NCBI GenBank assembly: GCA_039944855.1
Contig: JBDUXZ010000020.1
Location: 186,001-250,000, forward strand
DNA length: 64,000 nt
From: Rhodothermales bacterium
Lineage (GTDB): Bacteria > Bacteroidota > Rhodothermia > Rhodothermales > JANQRZ01
Reading direction: 5' to 3'
Shown here: piece by piece, positions 35,108 to 46,449 of the stretch
Layout: each line of letters opens with the position of its first letter
Numbering within the stretch: position 1 is the stretch's first letter
Notes under the pieces: model-generated
The model's database searches: none
What the model saw: the letters and a program-made list of their open reading frames with translations, nothing else
Told to the model about the DNA's origin: nothing
Position numbers and translations under genes: made by a program

Positions 35108-36404
35108 GCGGCAGCGTAGGTTTCCGGGGTGGGGTGACAGAGATATGTCAACGCTTGAGCCCAGCGGCAGTTCGCCTACATCGAGCGATCACGTGCACTT
35201 TTTCGCGCGCGATGCTCGACCGCCGCCGCTCAGCAGATTGGTGCGGAAGCTCCCTCTGCAATCTCCCCGTTCGTAGACTCTACGGAACAGGACTCTCTCC
35301 CCTCCCCGTGCGGTTGCGACTCTCCCCTAAATCCCGACGCAACATCCTCCGGATCGTTCCCTTCGGAGTGATCTGGTTCGCCACGGACCAGGTGTTTCTG
35401 ATCTCGAACTACGCCGCCACTGAAAGCTTCAACGATGTCCCGGACACCGCTATCAAGCTCGACATCGGGATCTACGTCTTCGCCAGCCTCGCCGTCGCCG
35501 CTGTGGGGTGCCTCGTCGGTGCCGTCGAGTTGCTCTACCTCAACCGGCGGCTGAGCACGCTGAGCCTGGGTGCGAAGCTCATCGCCAAAACGCTGTTCTA
35601 CGCTGTACTCCTGACGGCGGTCATCCTCATCACCTTCCCCATTGCCGCGGCGATGGAGATGGATACGAGCCTGAGTGACCCCCGTGTCTGGGAGCGGCTC
35701 CAGGGCTTCCTCATCAGCAAGGCGAGCCTGAGCACGGGCGTGCAACTCACCGCCTCCCTCGTGGCGTCGCTGTTCTACGCTGAGATCAGCGAGCACATGG
35801 GACCGCACGTGCTGAGGAACTTCCTGACGGGCCGCTACCACACTCCCAAAGAGGAGCGGCGGGTATTCCTCTTCTCCGACATGAAGTCGTCGACACGCAT
35901 CGCCGAGCGGCTTGGGCACGCCCGCTACTTCGTGCTGCTCCGGGCCTACTACGACGCTCTCGGCGACGCGATTGTCGAGCACGGCGGCGAGGTCTACCAG
36001 TACATCGGGGACGAGATCGTCGTGTCGTGGCCCGAAGAGATCGGGCTCAGCGATGGCAATTGCATCCGCTGCGTCCTGCAGATGAAGCGGGATCTGCACG
36101 AGCGAGCCGACTGGTTCGAAGAGCGCTTCGGGGTCGTCCCGGATTTCAAGGCCGGCCTGCAGGTCGGCGACGTGACGACGGGGGAAATCGGGGCGCTCAA
36201 AAAGGAGATCGTGTTCACCGGCGACGTGCTGAATCAGACCGCCCGGATCCAGGCGCTGTGCACCAAGCACGGCGTCGACGTGCTCGTGGGCGACGCGCTG
36301 AGAGCCCGCCTCGACGCCGACGACGCGTGGGCCTTCCGCTCGTTGGGGGAGCAGGTCCTGCGCGGCAAGGCACGCCCCGTGGAACTGTTTGCTTTAGAGC
36401 CGGA

Positions 36405-37967
<1,563 letters not shown>

Positions 37968-38314
37968 CGGCGCGGGGGTTGGGTGAGGCCGCGAATGTAG
38001 CGACGGCCTTCCCACACCTGAAAGCCCCACCCGCCTGTTTCCGCTCGTCCTGTCCCGAACGACCCTTCCAAAACCGATCAGAAGCCGCTCTGCGTGGCAC
38101 GCCGCGGAGGCACCGTGACGCTACCGGGGCAGGTAGGCGGCGAAGCCCGGCGTCAGCGTGAAGCGCCGGGTTCAGGCCCAGAGCCGCTGACGCGCCGCGC
38201 GGGCTTCCCAGGACCCGAATACGAATAAGACATCGAACAAGAGCAGGAACCGCATGGCGTTGAGCGCCACTTCTGCACCGTACGCTCCTTGCTTTGCTCC
38301 GTAACGCGCCCGCC
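37968..38314. other. intergenic region, possible degraded coding sequence
   Basis: These 347 bases lie between glsA (stop) and abgT (start), both leftward. Most of it shows no clear gene. On the minus strand, 38172-38252 could encode a 27-residue hydrophobic peptide MRFLLLFDVLFVFGSWEARA..., and further on the frame RRFTLTPGFAAYLPR ends in a stop at about 38119. Both look protein-like but are in different frames, as in a decayed gene. A hairpin with arms CCCGGCG and CGCCGGG is near 38150-38170. Confidence 0.3.
37992..37999 (-). promoter_or_regulatory. candidate promoter element (TACATTCG) of the AbgT gene
   Basis: TACATTCG on the minus strand, 25 bases upstream of the chosen ATG, matching the TAnnTT pattern. 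Confidence 0.35.
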
Positions 38315-39226
38315 TCAGAAGATCGACGTGCCGGTCTTGGTGGTCAGCAGTTCGAGAGCCATCGTGCCGGCGAGCGAGTTCCCCTTCGTTCCCAACCCGG
38401 GCGACCACACGGCCGCAACGAAGGAGCCGGGCAGCACGGCGACGATCCCACCGCCGACGCCGCTCTTCGCAGGAAGGCCCACGCGGTACGCGAAGTCGCC
38501 AGCCTCGTCGTACACGCCACAGGTGAGCATGACGGCGTTGAGGCGCTTGACTTGGCGCGGCGCCACGATCAGCACCCCGTCGGGGGAATGCCCGCCCGTG
38601 GCGAGGAACGTGAAGGCCCGGCACAGCGCGGTGGTGCTCATGGTCAGGGAGCACAGCAGGCAGTAAGCCTCCATCACGCGCTCGGGATCCTCGCGCAGCA
38701 CCCCGAACGACTTCAGGAAGTAGGCGAGCGCCCGGTTGCCATCGCCGCTCGCGTATTCGGCCTCCGCCACGGCGTGGTCGTAGTCGAGCGACGGATCGGC
38801 CGCGGCCTCGCGGACGAAGGCAAGGAAGGGGTCGGTGCCGGTCGGGACCGCGTCGAGGACGGTATCGACCACCACGAGCGCGCCCGCGTTGATCATCGGG
38901 TTGCGCGGGCGGCCCCGTTCAGCTTCGAGTTGGACGAGCGAGTTAAAGGCCGTGCCGGAGGGCTCGCGCCCCACCCGCTCCCAGACCGCATCGCCGACGA
39001 GCCGCATCGCGAGGCCGAGGCTGAGCACCTTCGCGATGCTCTGGATAGAGAACGACCGGTCGGCGTCGCCGACGGCGTGCACGGCCCCGCCGACCGTGCG
39101 CAGCGTCATGCCGAAGCGCTCGCGGGGCACCGCCGCGAGGGGGGCGATGTAGTCCGCCACCCGGCCCTCAGTTAGCAGCGGGCGGCACTCCTCCTCGATC
39201 TCGGCCAGGATCCGCGCGTAGTCCAT
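38315..39226 (-). CDS. glsA: glutaminase A
   Basis: A 303-residue serine-dependent beta-lactamase-fold enzyme that hydrolyses L-glutamine to glutamate and ammonia. The catalytic pair is in FSIQSIAKVL (Ser63-x-x-Lys66). Other family motifs are GREPSGTAFNSLVQLE, RPRNPMINAGALVV, YASGDGNRALAYFL, and the C-terminal GLPAKSGVGGGIVAVLPG. The ATG (MDYARI) is preferred to an in-frame GTG two codons upstream. TACCTTGC, about 30 bases upstream, may be the promoter element. No transporter for glutamine is adjacent. Confidence 0.95.
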   Translation of the reverse strand: MDYARILAEIEEECRPLLTEGRVADYIAPLAAVPRERFGMTLRTVGGAVHAVGDADRSFSIQSIAKVLSLGLAMRLVGDAVWERVGREPSGTAFNSLVQLEAERGRPRNPMINAGALVVVDTVLDAVPTGTDPFLAFVREAAADPSLDYDHAVAEAEYASGDGNRALAYFLKSFGVLREDPERVMEAYCLLCSLTMSTTALCRAFTFLATGGHSPDGVLIVAPRQVKRLNAVMLTCGVYDEAGDFAYRVGLPAKSGVGGGIVAVLPGSFVAAVWSPGLGTKGNSLAGTMALELLTTKTGTSIF

Positions 39227-39256
39227 GGGCACTCGCTCACCTCCGTGTTGGGGTAC

Positions 39257-39264
39257 GCAAGGTA
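39257..39264 (-). promoter_or_regulatory. candidate promoter element (TACCTTGC) of glsA
   Basis: TACCTTGC on the minus strand, about 30 bases before the glsA ATG, close to the Bacteroidota TAnnTTTG. Confidence 0.35.
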
Positions 39265-39325
39265 CCTACGCCTAGCAACGGAGTGGCGCTTCAGCCGCGC
39301 CGGGACGGAAGGGTTCTGCCGCCCG

Positions 39326-39793
39326 CTATGGATGGAGCACGTAGACCCGCCGACTTGTGCCTGCACCGATCAGCGCGCCCCATATCGCCGACATGGCCGA
39401 AATGCCCACCACATACTGAGCCCCGCTATCGGGGCTGAGTATCGAATCATCCCCCTCGGACAGGGCCGCTACCGCTAAGAGGCCTCCGATTCCAGCACCA
39501 AGAACTGCTCCCTTGAGGACGCCCCCAGCCCCCTCGTGCCGCGTAACCCGGACGACTTCGCTCGTCGGCACCGCGCGGCGAGCGGGCGGGCTGTGCCACG
39601 CGGTCGAGTCGGACCGAACGAACAACACCCGCCCCTCCTCGCGTGTGCCGTCGGCGAGTTCTACCGTGGCGTGGCGCCCGCGGAGTTGCTCGTCGAGGTG
39701 GTCGAAATCGCTGGGCACCGCGCGGCTAACGCTATGCGTAGCGGCGCAGCCTGAAATGAGAAGGGCTAGGAGCAGAAGGAAGCCGAGTCTCAT
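39326..39793 (-). CDS. small lipoprotein, function unknown
   Basis: A 155-residue predicted lipoprotein (MRLGFLLLLALLISGCAATHS, lipobox ISGC with the acylated cysteine near residue 16). After the signal peptide, RGRHATVELADGTREEGRVLFVRSD looks like an Sm-like or SH3-like beta-barrel. A glycine-rich hydrophobic segment (GGVLKGAVLGAGIGGLLAVAAL) follows and may insert in the membrane. I do not recognise the family. A second unrelated lipoprotein gene lies just upstream on the same strand. Confidence 0.6.
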   Translation of the reverse strand: MRLGFLLLLALLISGCAATHSVSRAVPSDFDHLDEQLRGRHATVELADGTREEGRVLFVRSDSTAWHSPPARRAVPTSEVVRVTRHEGAGGVLKGAVLGAGIGGLLAVAALSEGDDSILSPDSGAQYVVGISAMSAIWGALIGAGTSRRVYVLHP

Positions 39794-39935
39794 GCAAGCG
39801 TAAGGCAGCAGAACAGAGTTGCCGTTCAGCCGCCGACGCGGCGAGACGGTGGAGCGGGCAAAGTAGAAGCTGCCGGTGAGGGAGGCAAGGTCGTGGAGCG
39901 GCAGGTCGGCCTGCGACGGCGGGTTCTGCCGCGCT

Positions 39936-40439
39936 TCACCCTTCCGTGAGCGGCGCCCACTCTAGCCCTTGAGGGACACGCAACGGGGCCACGTGGTAGG
40001 GGTCGAAATAGAGCCGCAGGGTGTCACTCGTCCCAACGGGCGTGAGCAGGTACGAATCCACGATGACGACGCCCTCCGGTCTTGGGGGGCCCTGAGGTGC
40101 GGGCTGTGCCGAGGAGGAGTCCGGGGCTACGGTATACATCGATGTTCGCGTCACCACTTCTAGCGGCTGACCGTCCTTCCGAAGGCGCGCGATCATCTCC
40201 GAGGAGGCCTGTATCCCTTTGAAAGGGCCGTAGCGCCCGATCCGGATGGCGTCCTCAGGCTTGCGTCCGTAGGCCTCGTTCTGCGCGGGCTCTACGTCAG
40301 CGAAGAGTTCGGCGTACTCCGTAAGTGTAAGAGGCTCCCTCGGCCAATCGAACCCGCCCTGCGACGCTGAGCACGCCGCGAGCAGAAGGAAGGCGAGGAG
40401 CAGGGATTGCTTCACGAAGTCGATCCGGACGGGAGGCAT
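39936..40439 (-). CDS. lipoprotein, function unknown
   Basis: A 167-residue protein with a lipoprotein signal peptide (SLLLAFLLLAACSASQ; cysteine near residue 23). The mature part contains PLTLTEYAELFADVEPAQNEAYG and DAIRIGRYGPFKGIQ, and ends with a beta-rich segment and RLYFDPYHVAPLRVPQG. It has no recognised domain. The first few residues (MPPVRIDFVK) precede the hydrophobic core, so a later start is possible. The 230 bases upstream, towards ychF, show nothing further. Confidence 0.5.
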   Translation of the reverse strand: MPPVRIDFVKQSLLLAFLLLAACSASQGGFDWPREPLTLTEYAELFADVEPAQNEAYGRKPEDAIRIGRYGPFKGIQASSEMIARLRKDGQPLEVVTRTSMYTVAPDSSSAQPAPQGPPRPEGVVIVDSYLLTPVGTSDTLRLYFDPYHVAPLRVPQGLEWAPLTEG

Positions 40440-40673
40440 GCGGCAGAACTACTACTTCAGGGGAGTGGACGCCGCATAATACACCGGGACGGGGACTCCT
40501 CCTGCAACCCCGTCGCCTAATCCCCCCTCCCGGACATTATCCTACACCGCCGTCGCGTAAACGACGGGGTACGGCGCTTTCCGTGCGTAGTTGAACGGAG
40601 CGGCCCGATCCTCGGCCTTCCTCCTCGACAACGTTCGGTCAACGCGCTCACGCTCACCTGTTCCGCCTACCAC

Positions 40674-41771
40674 TCAGACGTTAAAGCGAAATAGCAGCAC
40701 GTCGCCGTCGGCCACGACGTACTCTTTGCCCTCGCTCCGCAGCGCGCCCGCCTCGCGCACGGCGGCCTCCGTGCCGTGCTTGTCGTAGTCGGCGAACTTG
40801 ATGGTCTCGGCGCGGATGAAGCCCTTCTCGAAGTCGGTGTGGATGACGCCGGCGGCCTGTGGCGCCTTCGTCCCGCGCGCGATCGTCCACGCCCTCGACT
40901 CCTTCGGCCCGGCGGTGAAGTACGTGATGAGCCCGAGGAGGTCGTACGCCTCGCGGATCAGCCGGTGGAGGCCCGGCTCGGTCTGCCCGGCCTCGGACAG
41001 AAACTCCGCCCGCTCCTCCGGGTCGAGCTCGGCGAGCTGCGCCTCGAACTCGGCCGAGACGACGACGACGCCGGCCCCCTCGGCCGCTGCGATCTCGCGG
41101 ACCGTGTCGACGTAGGCGTTCCCGTCAGGCAATTCGTGCTCGCCGACGTTCGCGGCGTAGAGCACGGGTTTGGCCGTGAGCAGAAAGACGTCGCGCAGCA
41201 TCCGCGCCTCGTCGTCGTTCTGCAGTTCGAGCGTGCGTGCGGGCTTGCCGTCGCCGATGTGCTGGTGCAGACGCTGGTAAAACACGACCTCCTTCTGCGC
41301 ATCTTTGTTGCCCGTCTTCGCCATCTTCTGCGAACGCTCGACCCGCTTCTCGGCCGTATCCAAATCCTTCAGCAGCAGTTCCGTCTCGATGATCTCGATG
41401 TCACGCGCCGGATCGACCGAGCCCGCGACGTGGACGACGTTCGGGTCCTCGAAGCAGCGGACGACGTGGGCGATCGCGTCGACTTCGCGGATGTGGGCGA
41501 GGAACTGGTTGCCGAGCCCCTCCCCCTTCGACGCACCGGCGACGAGGCCCGCAATGTCGACGAACTCGATCGTCGCCGGGAGCGTCTGCGCGGACTTCGC
41601 CAGCTCGGCCAGCCGGTCCAGCCGCGGGTCCGGCACGCCGACGACGCCGACGTTCGGCTCGATCGTGCAGAAGGGGTAGTTGGCGGCCTCGGCGCCGGCC
41701 TCGCTGAGCGCGTTGAACAGCGTGGACTTGCCGACGTTGGGGAGGCCGACGATGCCGACTCGGAGCGCCAT
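40674..41771 (-). CDS. ychF: redox-regulated ATPase YchF
   Basis: A 365-residue OBG-family P-loop protein that prefers ATP and binds ribosomes. The N-terminus [21 protein letters not shown] has the G1 motif at about residues 9-16. [34 protein letters not shown] and the C-terminal TGS-like domain ([21 protein letters not shown]) match YchF throughout, and the length is that of the family. An upstream in-frame extension of 36 codons is rejected because it precedes the universally conserved start. Confidence 0.96.
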   Translation of the reverse strand: MALRVGIVGLPNVGKSTLFNALSEAGAEAANYPFCTIEPNVGVVGVPDPRLDRLAELAKSAQTLPATIEFVDIAGLVAGASKGEGLGNQFLAHIREVDAIAHVVRCFEDPNVVHVAGSVDPARDIEIIETELLLKDLDTAEKRVERSQKMAKTGNKDAQKEVVFYQRLHQHIGDGKPARTLELQNDDEARMLRDVFLLTAKPVLYAANVGEHELPDGNAYVDTVREIAAAEGAGVVVVSAEFEAQLAELDPEERAEFLSEAGQTEPGLHRLIREAYDLLGLITYFTAGPKESRAWTIARGTKAPQAAGVIHTDFEKGFIRAETIKFADYDKHGTEAAVREAGALRSEGKEYVVADGDVLLFRFNV

Positions 41772-41866
41772 GGGGATGCGGGGTGGGGAGAATAAATCGG
41801 GACGGGAATCTGCACGATGCAGCCCGCAGTCTACGGCGCGATGCGCGGCGGTGTCCCGCCCGCCGC

Positions 41867-41874
41867 TATCTTCA
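41867..41874 (+). promoter_or_regulatory. candidate promoter element (TATCTTCA)
   Basis: TATCTTCA, 24 bases before the ATG of the exported protein gene, fitting the recurrent TAnnTT pattern. Confidence 0.35.
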
Positions 41875-41898
41875 ACCATTCCTCAGACACTGCCCCCT

Positions 41899-42420
41899 AT
41901 GCCCGCCCGCTCCGCCGTTCTCGCCGCTGCGCTCGTCCTCGCCTTCGCGGCCGAGATTCCGGCGGCGCACGCCCAGTTCGCGACGCCGACGTTGCCCTTC
42001 GTCCAGGTCGGAGTGGGTGGCACGCCGGGCGTGGGCGTGCAGGCCGGGTTCGCGAGCCCCGCGCTCACCGTGCTCACGCAGGAAGCCTCGTTCTACGCCG
42101 ACTACGCGCCGCGCTTCGTGGGCTCGGACGGGCGGCTGCTCGTGGCCCTCGGGCTCGGCGGGAGCGTCCGCGTCCTCCGCGTGCTCACCGTCGTGACGGA
42201 CCTCGACGCGGGGCCGTACGACCTCGACGTGGGCTTCCGCTTCGGGCCGAGCTTCTTCTTCTCGTTCTTCGAGGAGACGGCGGCCAGCAAAGCGCGCTCG
42301 TTCCGCCTCTTCGCCGAGCCGTTCGCCCGCGGCTCCATCCGGTTCGACCGCCGCGTCGTCTACGTCGAGATCGGCACGCAACCGTCGCACCTCCGCGCTG
42401 GCCTGCTCCTCGGGCTGTGA
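41899..42420 (+). CDS. exported beta-rich protein, probably outer-membrane associated
   Basis: A 173-residue protein with signal peptide [26 protein letters not shown]. The mature part alternates hydrophobic and polar residues with glycines (FVQVGVGGTPGVGVQAGFASPAL, LVALGLGGSVRVLRVLTVVTDLDAGPYDLDVGFRFGP), like a small beta-barrel. It ends in RAGLLLGL. No specific family is recognised. It diverges from ychF and is convergent with the phosphatase gene 16 bases away. Confidence 0.6.
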   Translation: MPARSAVLAAALVLAFAAEIPAAHAQFATPTLPFVQVGVGGTPGVGVQAGFASPALTVLTQEASFYADYAPRFVGSDGRLLVALGLGGSVRVLRVLTVVTDLDAGPYDLDVGFRFGPSFFFSFFEETAASKARSFRLFAEPFARGSIRFDRRVVYVEIGTQPSHLRAGLLLGL

Positions 42421-42436
42421 CGACGCGGAGCGCCCG

Positions 42437-43105
42437 TCACCCCACGTAGTCGACCTGCACGAAGTCGCGCTCGGGGAGGACTACGGCCGTCAGCTTGCCG
42501 AATTCTGGGTGGCTGGCGTAGACGCAGCCCGTGTCGATGCAGATCAGGTCCGGCTCGTCGACGGGCGACGGCTGCGGGGTGTGGCCGCAGACGACGGGCT
42601 TCTCCCAATCGCGGTCGCGGACGGCGAGGTGCTCGCGGGTCCAGAGGAACGTCTCGGCCGTCTCGTGCTGGAGGTTGTACGCGACGGGGTAGTACGGCTT
42701 GAGCCCGGCGTGGACGAAGCAGAAATCCGCCGTGTCGAGGTAGAGCCGGGTCCGTCGGAGGAACGCGTGGTGCGAGGCCGGGATGATGTGCTCGCCGTTC
42801 TCGTAGCTCGCGAGCGTTTCGAGCCCGCCGTTGATCCGCCACAGCTGGATGTCGCCCCGGTCGATGAAGTCGAGCATCATCTGATCGTGGTTGCCGCGCA
42901 GGAACGAGCAGCGCGGGCCGGTCTCGTCGGTGCTCGCCGTCTCCATCTCGATGAGGCGGTCGATGACGCCCTTCGAGTCCGGCCCGCGGTCGGTGTAGTC
43001 GCCGACGAAGATCAGGTGGTCGTCCAGCGTCGGCGCGAGGCGCTCCAGAAGCGCTTCGAGGGAACGGACGCAGCCGTGGATGTCACCGATGGCAATGAGG
43101 CTCAT
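42437..43105 (-). CDS. PPP-type metallophosphoesterase (serine/threonine phosphatase-like)
   Basis: A 222-residue metallophosphatase with the canonical metal-site motifs in order: GDIHG (residues 7-11), GDYTDRG (about 35-41) and GNHD (about 71-74). HAGL and a late CGHT(PQPSP) supply the remaining histidines. The resemblance to small bacterial PPP enzymes (protein phosphatase or Ap4A hydrolase-like) is clear; the substrate is not. It is co-oriented with nusB, 48 bases downstream of it. Confidence 0.9.
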   Translation of the reverse strand: MSLIAIGDIHGCVRSLEALLERLAPTLDDHLIFVGDYTDRGPDSKGVIDRLIEMETASTDETGPRCSFLRGNHDQMMLDFIDRGDIQLWRINGGLETLASYENGEHIIPASHHAFLRRTRLYLDTADFCFVHAGLKPYYPVAYNLQHETAETFLWTREHLAVRDRDWEKPVVCGHTPQPSPVDEPDLICIDTGCVYASHPEFGKLTAVVLPERDFVQVDYVG

Positions 43106-43153
43106 ACGGGCGTAGCGAGAGGCCGGTGGAGTCGAGGATACGAAGGCCGCGCC

Positions 43154-43636
43154 TTACACCGACGGGGCGTGGGAAGACCCGGACGGCGGCGTGATGTCAA
43201 CGAGGCCTCGGCCCGTCTTGCGCAGCCGCCCCTCGTCCTTGAGCGTCGTGAGCACCGCATCGAGGATGCCGTTGAGGAACGTCCCGCTTTGCTCGGTGCT
43301 GAACTGCTTCGCCACTTCGATGGCTTCGTTGATCGACACCTTCGGCGGGATATCCTCGAAGTAGAGCAGTTCCGTAATCGCCTGCCGCAGCGTCAACCGG
43401 TCGACCGTCGCGATGCGGTTGAGCCCCCAGTTCTTGGCATGCGCCTCGATGAGTTCGTCGGTCTCCTCCTCGTGGTCGAGCGTGGCGAGGAACAGCCGCT
43501 CGGCGAAGCGGAGCGCGGGCCCTTCGAAGTGCGGCTGGAGCAGGTGCTTGACGATGTGCCCGACGCCGTCCCCGCTCAATTCGCGGGCGTACAACGCCTG
43601 CATGACTCGGGCTCGGACTTCGCGGCGGCTGCTCAT
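43154..43636 (-). CDS. nusB: transcription antitermination protein NusB
   Basis: A 160-residue all-helical protein that binds boxA RNA with NusE/S10 in rRNA antitermination. It starts with RREVRARVMQALYARELSG, the typical NusB N-terminus, and ends with the conserved IPPKVSINEAIEVAKQFSTEQSGTFLNGILDAVL segment. It is divergent from comEC. Confidence 0.94.
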   Translation of the reverse strand: MSSRREVRARVMQALYARELSGDGVGHIVKHLLQPHFEGPALRFAERLFLATLDHEEETDELIEAHAKNWGLNRIATVDRLTLRQAITELLYFEDIPPKVSINEAIEVAKQFSTEQSGTFLNGILDAVLTTLKDEGRLRKTGRGLVDITPPSGSSHAPSV

Positions 43637-43802
43637 GGTTAGAGAAAGAACGGGGGGATGGATTGGAATAGCTCATGCTACGACGCATTTATCGGCTAGT
43701 GCCGCCGCAGCCTTTCAATTCGCTCAAGCTACACAAGCCCTTCCCTAGTTACGAACACGCGGGCCGCCGGGTCTATCCCGAACACACGCCGCCCCGCCCG
43801 CC

Positions 43803-46289
43803 ATGCCGCCGCCCCCTCGCCCCGACCGACCGATCCGCTGGCGTGCTCGGCCGGCGCTCCTCGTGGCGGGCTGCTTCGCAGCGGGGATCGTAGCGGCCCG
43901 CTTCGCCCCGGCCGTCGGGTTTTGGGAATGGGTCGGGGTCGCCGGAGCCGCGGCGCTCGTGACCGTGGTCGCCACGGTGGGGAGCCGGGCGCGACTCGTG
44001 TCGCTCGCTGGGCTGATCGCGACGGTCGGTCTCGGCGTGGCGATTACGGCGCTGGGCGGGGCGCATCTCGCCGCGTGGCAGCAGCTTCCGAGCGATCACG
44101 TCGCCCACCTCGCCGCCCGTGTTGCCGACCCCGTCGTGCTCACCGGCACTGTCGCCGACCACCCCGTCGTGACCGAGCGCGGCGTCCGCTTCACGCTCGC
44201 CGCCGACTCCGCCGCGCCGACGGACGTGCTCTATCCCGTCCGAGGCCGCGTGCAGGTCTCCCTCTGGCACCCACGCCGCGACGACGAGCCTCGGATCGAC
44301 TACCCGCTCGTCCGCGCCGGCTACCGCGTCGAGGTTGCCGGCGCGCTCCGCCCCCTCGCGCCCCGCCGTAATCCGGCCGACTTCGACTACGGCGCATATC
44401 TCGCCCGGCGCGGCACACACGCCACGCTCGCCGGCTACGACTCGACGACGCTCACCATACTTGCCGCCGATCCCGGCCCGCTCGACCGCACCGCGAACGC
44501 CGTCCGCGCCCACGTCGAAGTCACCCTCGCCCGCCACATCCGGGACGACGAGCCGCGCGCCGTCCTCTCCGCCCTCCTCCTCGCCGACCGCAGCGAGATC
44601 GACCGCGCCACCCGCGATGCGTTCGCGCTGACTGGGCTGATGCATCTGCTCGCGATCTCCGGCCTCCACGTCCTCCTCGTCGGGATGGCGCTCTACGCAT
44701 TCCTCAAGCCGACGCTCCACCGGCTCCGCTGGTCGTGGCGGCGGGTCGAGATCGTGCGGACCGCGCTGACGCTCGGGTTGCTCGGGCTCTACGTCCTCAC
44801 GACGGGCGCGCCGCCGTCGGCCGTGCGAGCCCTCGTGATGGCCGCGCTGCTCATCGTCGGGGCTGCGACGGAGCGGGCACCGAACACGCTCAACGCGCTC
44901 GGCGTGGCTGCCCTCGTGCTCCTGTTCGTGCGGCCGACGTTCCTGTTCGACGTCGGCTTCCAACTCTCGTTCGCCGCCGTCGGGGCGATCGTGACGCTGG
45001 TGCCGGTGCTCGAAAGCTGGCTACCGGCCGTGTGGACGGGAGGGAGAATCCGGCGATGGACCGTAAACATGACGCTCGTCTCGCTCGCCGCCACGCTCGG
45101 GACGATGCCGGTCCTCCTCTTCCACTTCGGCCGCGTCCCCCTCGCCGGACTCCTGCTCAACCTCGCCGCAATCCCGGCGACGACGCTCACGCTCGGCGGC
45201 GGGCTCTTCACCGTCCTCGCCTCCCCCCTCCCGCCCCTCGCCGATGTCTTCGGCGCGGCGGCTGAGGGCGGCGCTCTCGTGCTCCTCTGGCTCAGCCGGA
45301 CCGGTGCCGAGTGGCTGGCGTGGACGAGCGTCGGCGGCTTCGTCCGCAACGCGTGGTTCATCAGCGCCCTCGCGGCGGGGCTCGCCGCGCTCGCCCTCTG
45401 GCCGCGGCCCCGTCCCCGCTGGCGCCTCGTCGCCGTTGCCGGCGCGCTTACGGTCATCGGTGTGTGGCAACCCGTGTGGAGCGGCGCGACGCAGCCGCGA
45501 CTGGATGTGTTGTTCTTCGACGTCGGGCAGGGCGACGCCGCGCTCCTCACGCTTCCCAACGGACGCCGCGTGCTCGTCGATGCCGGGCTCCGCGACCCGT
45601 ACACGGACCAGGGCGAGCGGACGATCCTCCCCCACCTCGTCCGCGAAAACATCGACCGACTCGACGCCGTGATCGTGACGCATCCGCACGCGGACCACCT
45701 CGGCGGGCTTCCGGCGATCCTGCGCGCGATCCCTACTGCACAGGTTGTCCACAACGGGCATAACTATTCCTCGGAGCTGTATGCCGAGACCGTCGCCCTC
45801 GTGGCCGAACGCGGCGTCCGCAGCCGCGCCGTCACGTCCGGCGATACGCTCGCGCTCGATCCGACAGTACGCCTCCAGATCCTTGGCCCCTCCGCCTCGC
45901 CCGGACCCGGCGACGAAGCGAACGAAGGCTCGGTCGTGCTCCGCGTGAGCTACGGTGCCACGTCGTTCCTCCTCACCGGCGACGCCGAAGCGGATGCCGA
46001 AGCCGACCTCCTCGCCCGCTACGGCGACCTGCTGCAAAGCGACGTGGTGAAAGTCGGCCACCACGGGAGCCGGACGAGCAGCACGGCCCCGTTCGTGACG
46101 GCCGTGGTCGGCGGGCAGACGCCGCTCGCCGTCGTGTCGGTCGCCGAGCGCAACGTCTACGGGCTCCCCAACGCCGAGGTGCTGGACCGCTGGGAGCACG
46201 CCGGGGCGACGGTGCTGCAAACGTCGAAAGAAGGTGCCGTCTGGCTCCGCTCCGATGGGAAGACCGTCAAGCGCTTGGACTGGCGCTGA
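43803..46289 (+). CDS. comEC: DNA internalization competence protein ComEC/Rec2
   Basis: An 828-residue membrane protein forming the inner-membrane DNA channel of natural transformation. It has N-terminal helices, a DUF4131-like soluble domain, the Competence domain with HLLAISGLHVLLVGM and several helices, and a C-terminal metallo-beta-lactamase domain. The latter has FFDVGQGDAALLTLPNG and the metal-binding THPHADHLGG (residues about 622-631), LLTGDAEADAE, and VGHHGSRTSS. The domain order and length are those of full ComEC. Other competence genes are not nearby. It indicates that the organism may be naturally transformable. Confidence 0.95.
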   Translation: MPPPPRPDRPIRWRARPALLVAGCFAAGIVAARFAPAVGFWEWVGVAGAAALVTVVATVGSRARLVSLAGLIATVGLGVAITALGGAHLAAWQQLPSDHVAHLAARVADPVVLTGTVADHPVVTERGVRFTLAADSAAPTDVLYPVRGRVQVSLWHPRRDDEPRIDYPLVRAGYRVEVAGALRPLAPRRNPADFDYGAYLARRGTHATLAGYDSTTLTILAADPGPLDRTANAVRAHVEVTLARHIRDDEPRAVLSALLLADRSEIDRATRDAFALTGLMHLLAISGLHVLLVGMALYAFLKPTLHRLRWSWRRVEIVRTALTLGLLGLYVLTTGAPPSAVRALVMAALLIVGAATERAPNTLNALGVAALVLLFVRPTFLFDVGFQLSFAAVGAIVTLVPVLESWLPAVWTGGRIRRWTVNMTLVSLAATLGTMPVLLFHFGRVPLAGLLLNLAAIPATTLTLGGGLFTVLASPLPPLADVFGAAAEGGALVLLWLSRTGAEWLAWTSVGGFVRNAWFISALAAGLAALALWPRPRPRWRLVAVAGALTVIGVWQPVWSGATQPRLDVLFFDVGQGDAALLTLPNGRRVLVDAGLRDPYTDQGERTILPHLVRENIDRLDAVIVTHPHADHLGGLPAILRAIPTAQVVHNGHNYSSELYAETVALVAERGVRSRAVTSGDTLALDPTVRLQILGPSASPGPGDEANEGSVVLRVSYGATSFLLTGDAEADAEADLLARYGDLLQSDVVKVGHHGSRTSSTAPFVTAVVGGQTPLAVVSVAERNVYGLPNAEVLDRWEHAGATVLQTSKEGAVWLRSDGKTVKRLDWR

Positions 46290-46322
46290 CCGCGTCGGTG
46301 CCCTGCAGCAAAGCTCAAGGAA

Positions 46323-46353
46323 GTGTCATCCTGAGCGAATGCGAAGGATCTTG
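46323..46353. repeat. dispersed intergenic repeat (TGTCATCCTGAGCG... GAAGGATCTTG)
   Basis: TGTCATCCTGAGCGAATGCGAAGGATCTTG matches a short motif I know as very common in intergenic DNA of many bacteria. It lies between convergent comEC and the stress-protein gene. Its function is unknown. Confidence 0.5.
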
Positions 46354-46399
46354 ACGCTACCCCCCTCGCTGTCTGTGCTCGTCGCGGACCCCCACGTGT

Positions 46400-46420
46400 C
46401 CTCCCCCTCCGAGGGGGAGG
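46400..46420. terminator. CCTCCCCCT/AGGGGGAGG hairpin between convergent genes
   Basis: A 9-bp perfect stem with a three-base loop (CCG) between comEC and the opposing stress-protein gene. There is no U-tract; its place at a convergent junction suggests a bidirectional terminator or a REP-like element. Confidence 0.45.
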
Positions 46421-46449
46421 GACTCATCCTCTAGCGTTTCTGCACCGCC

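Noticed and set aside
38172-38654. A 160-codon frame antisense-frame to glsA extending into the intergenic region
   Set aside because: Its N-terminal two thirds lie inside glsA in a different frame and are Arg/His-rich; only the intergenic tail was kept as a possible remnant.
46323-46420. Small regulatory RNA gene between comEC and the stress-protein gene
   Set aside because: The sequence is explained by a known dispersed repeat type and a hairpin at a convergent junction, with no promoter seen.
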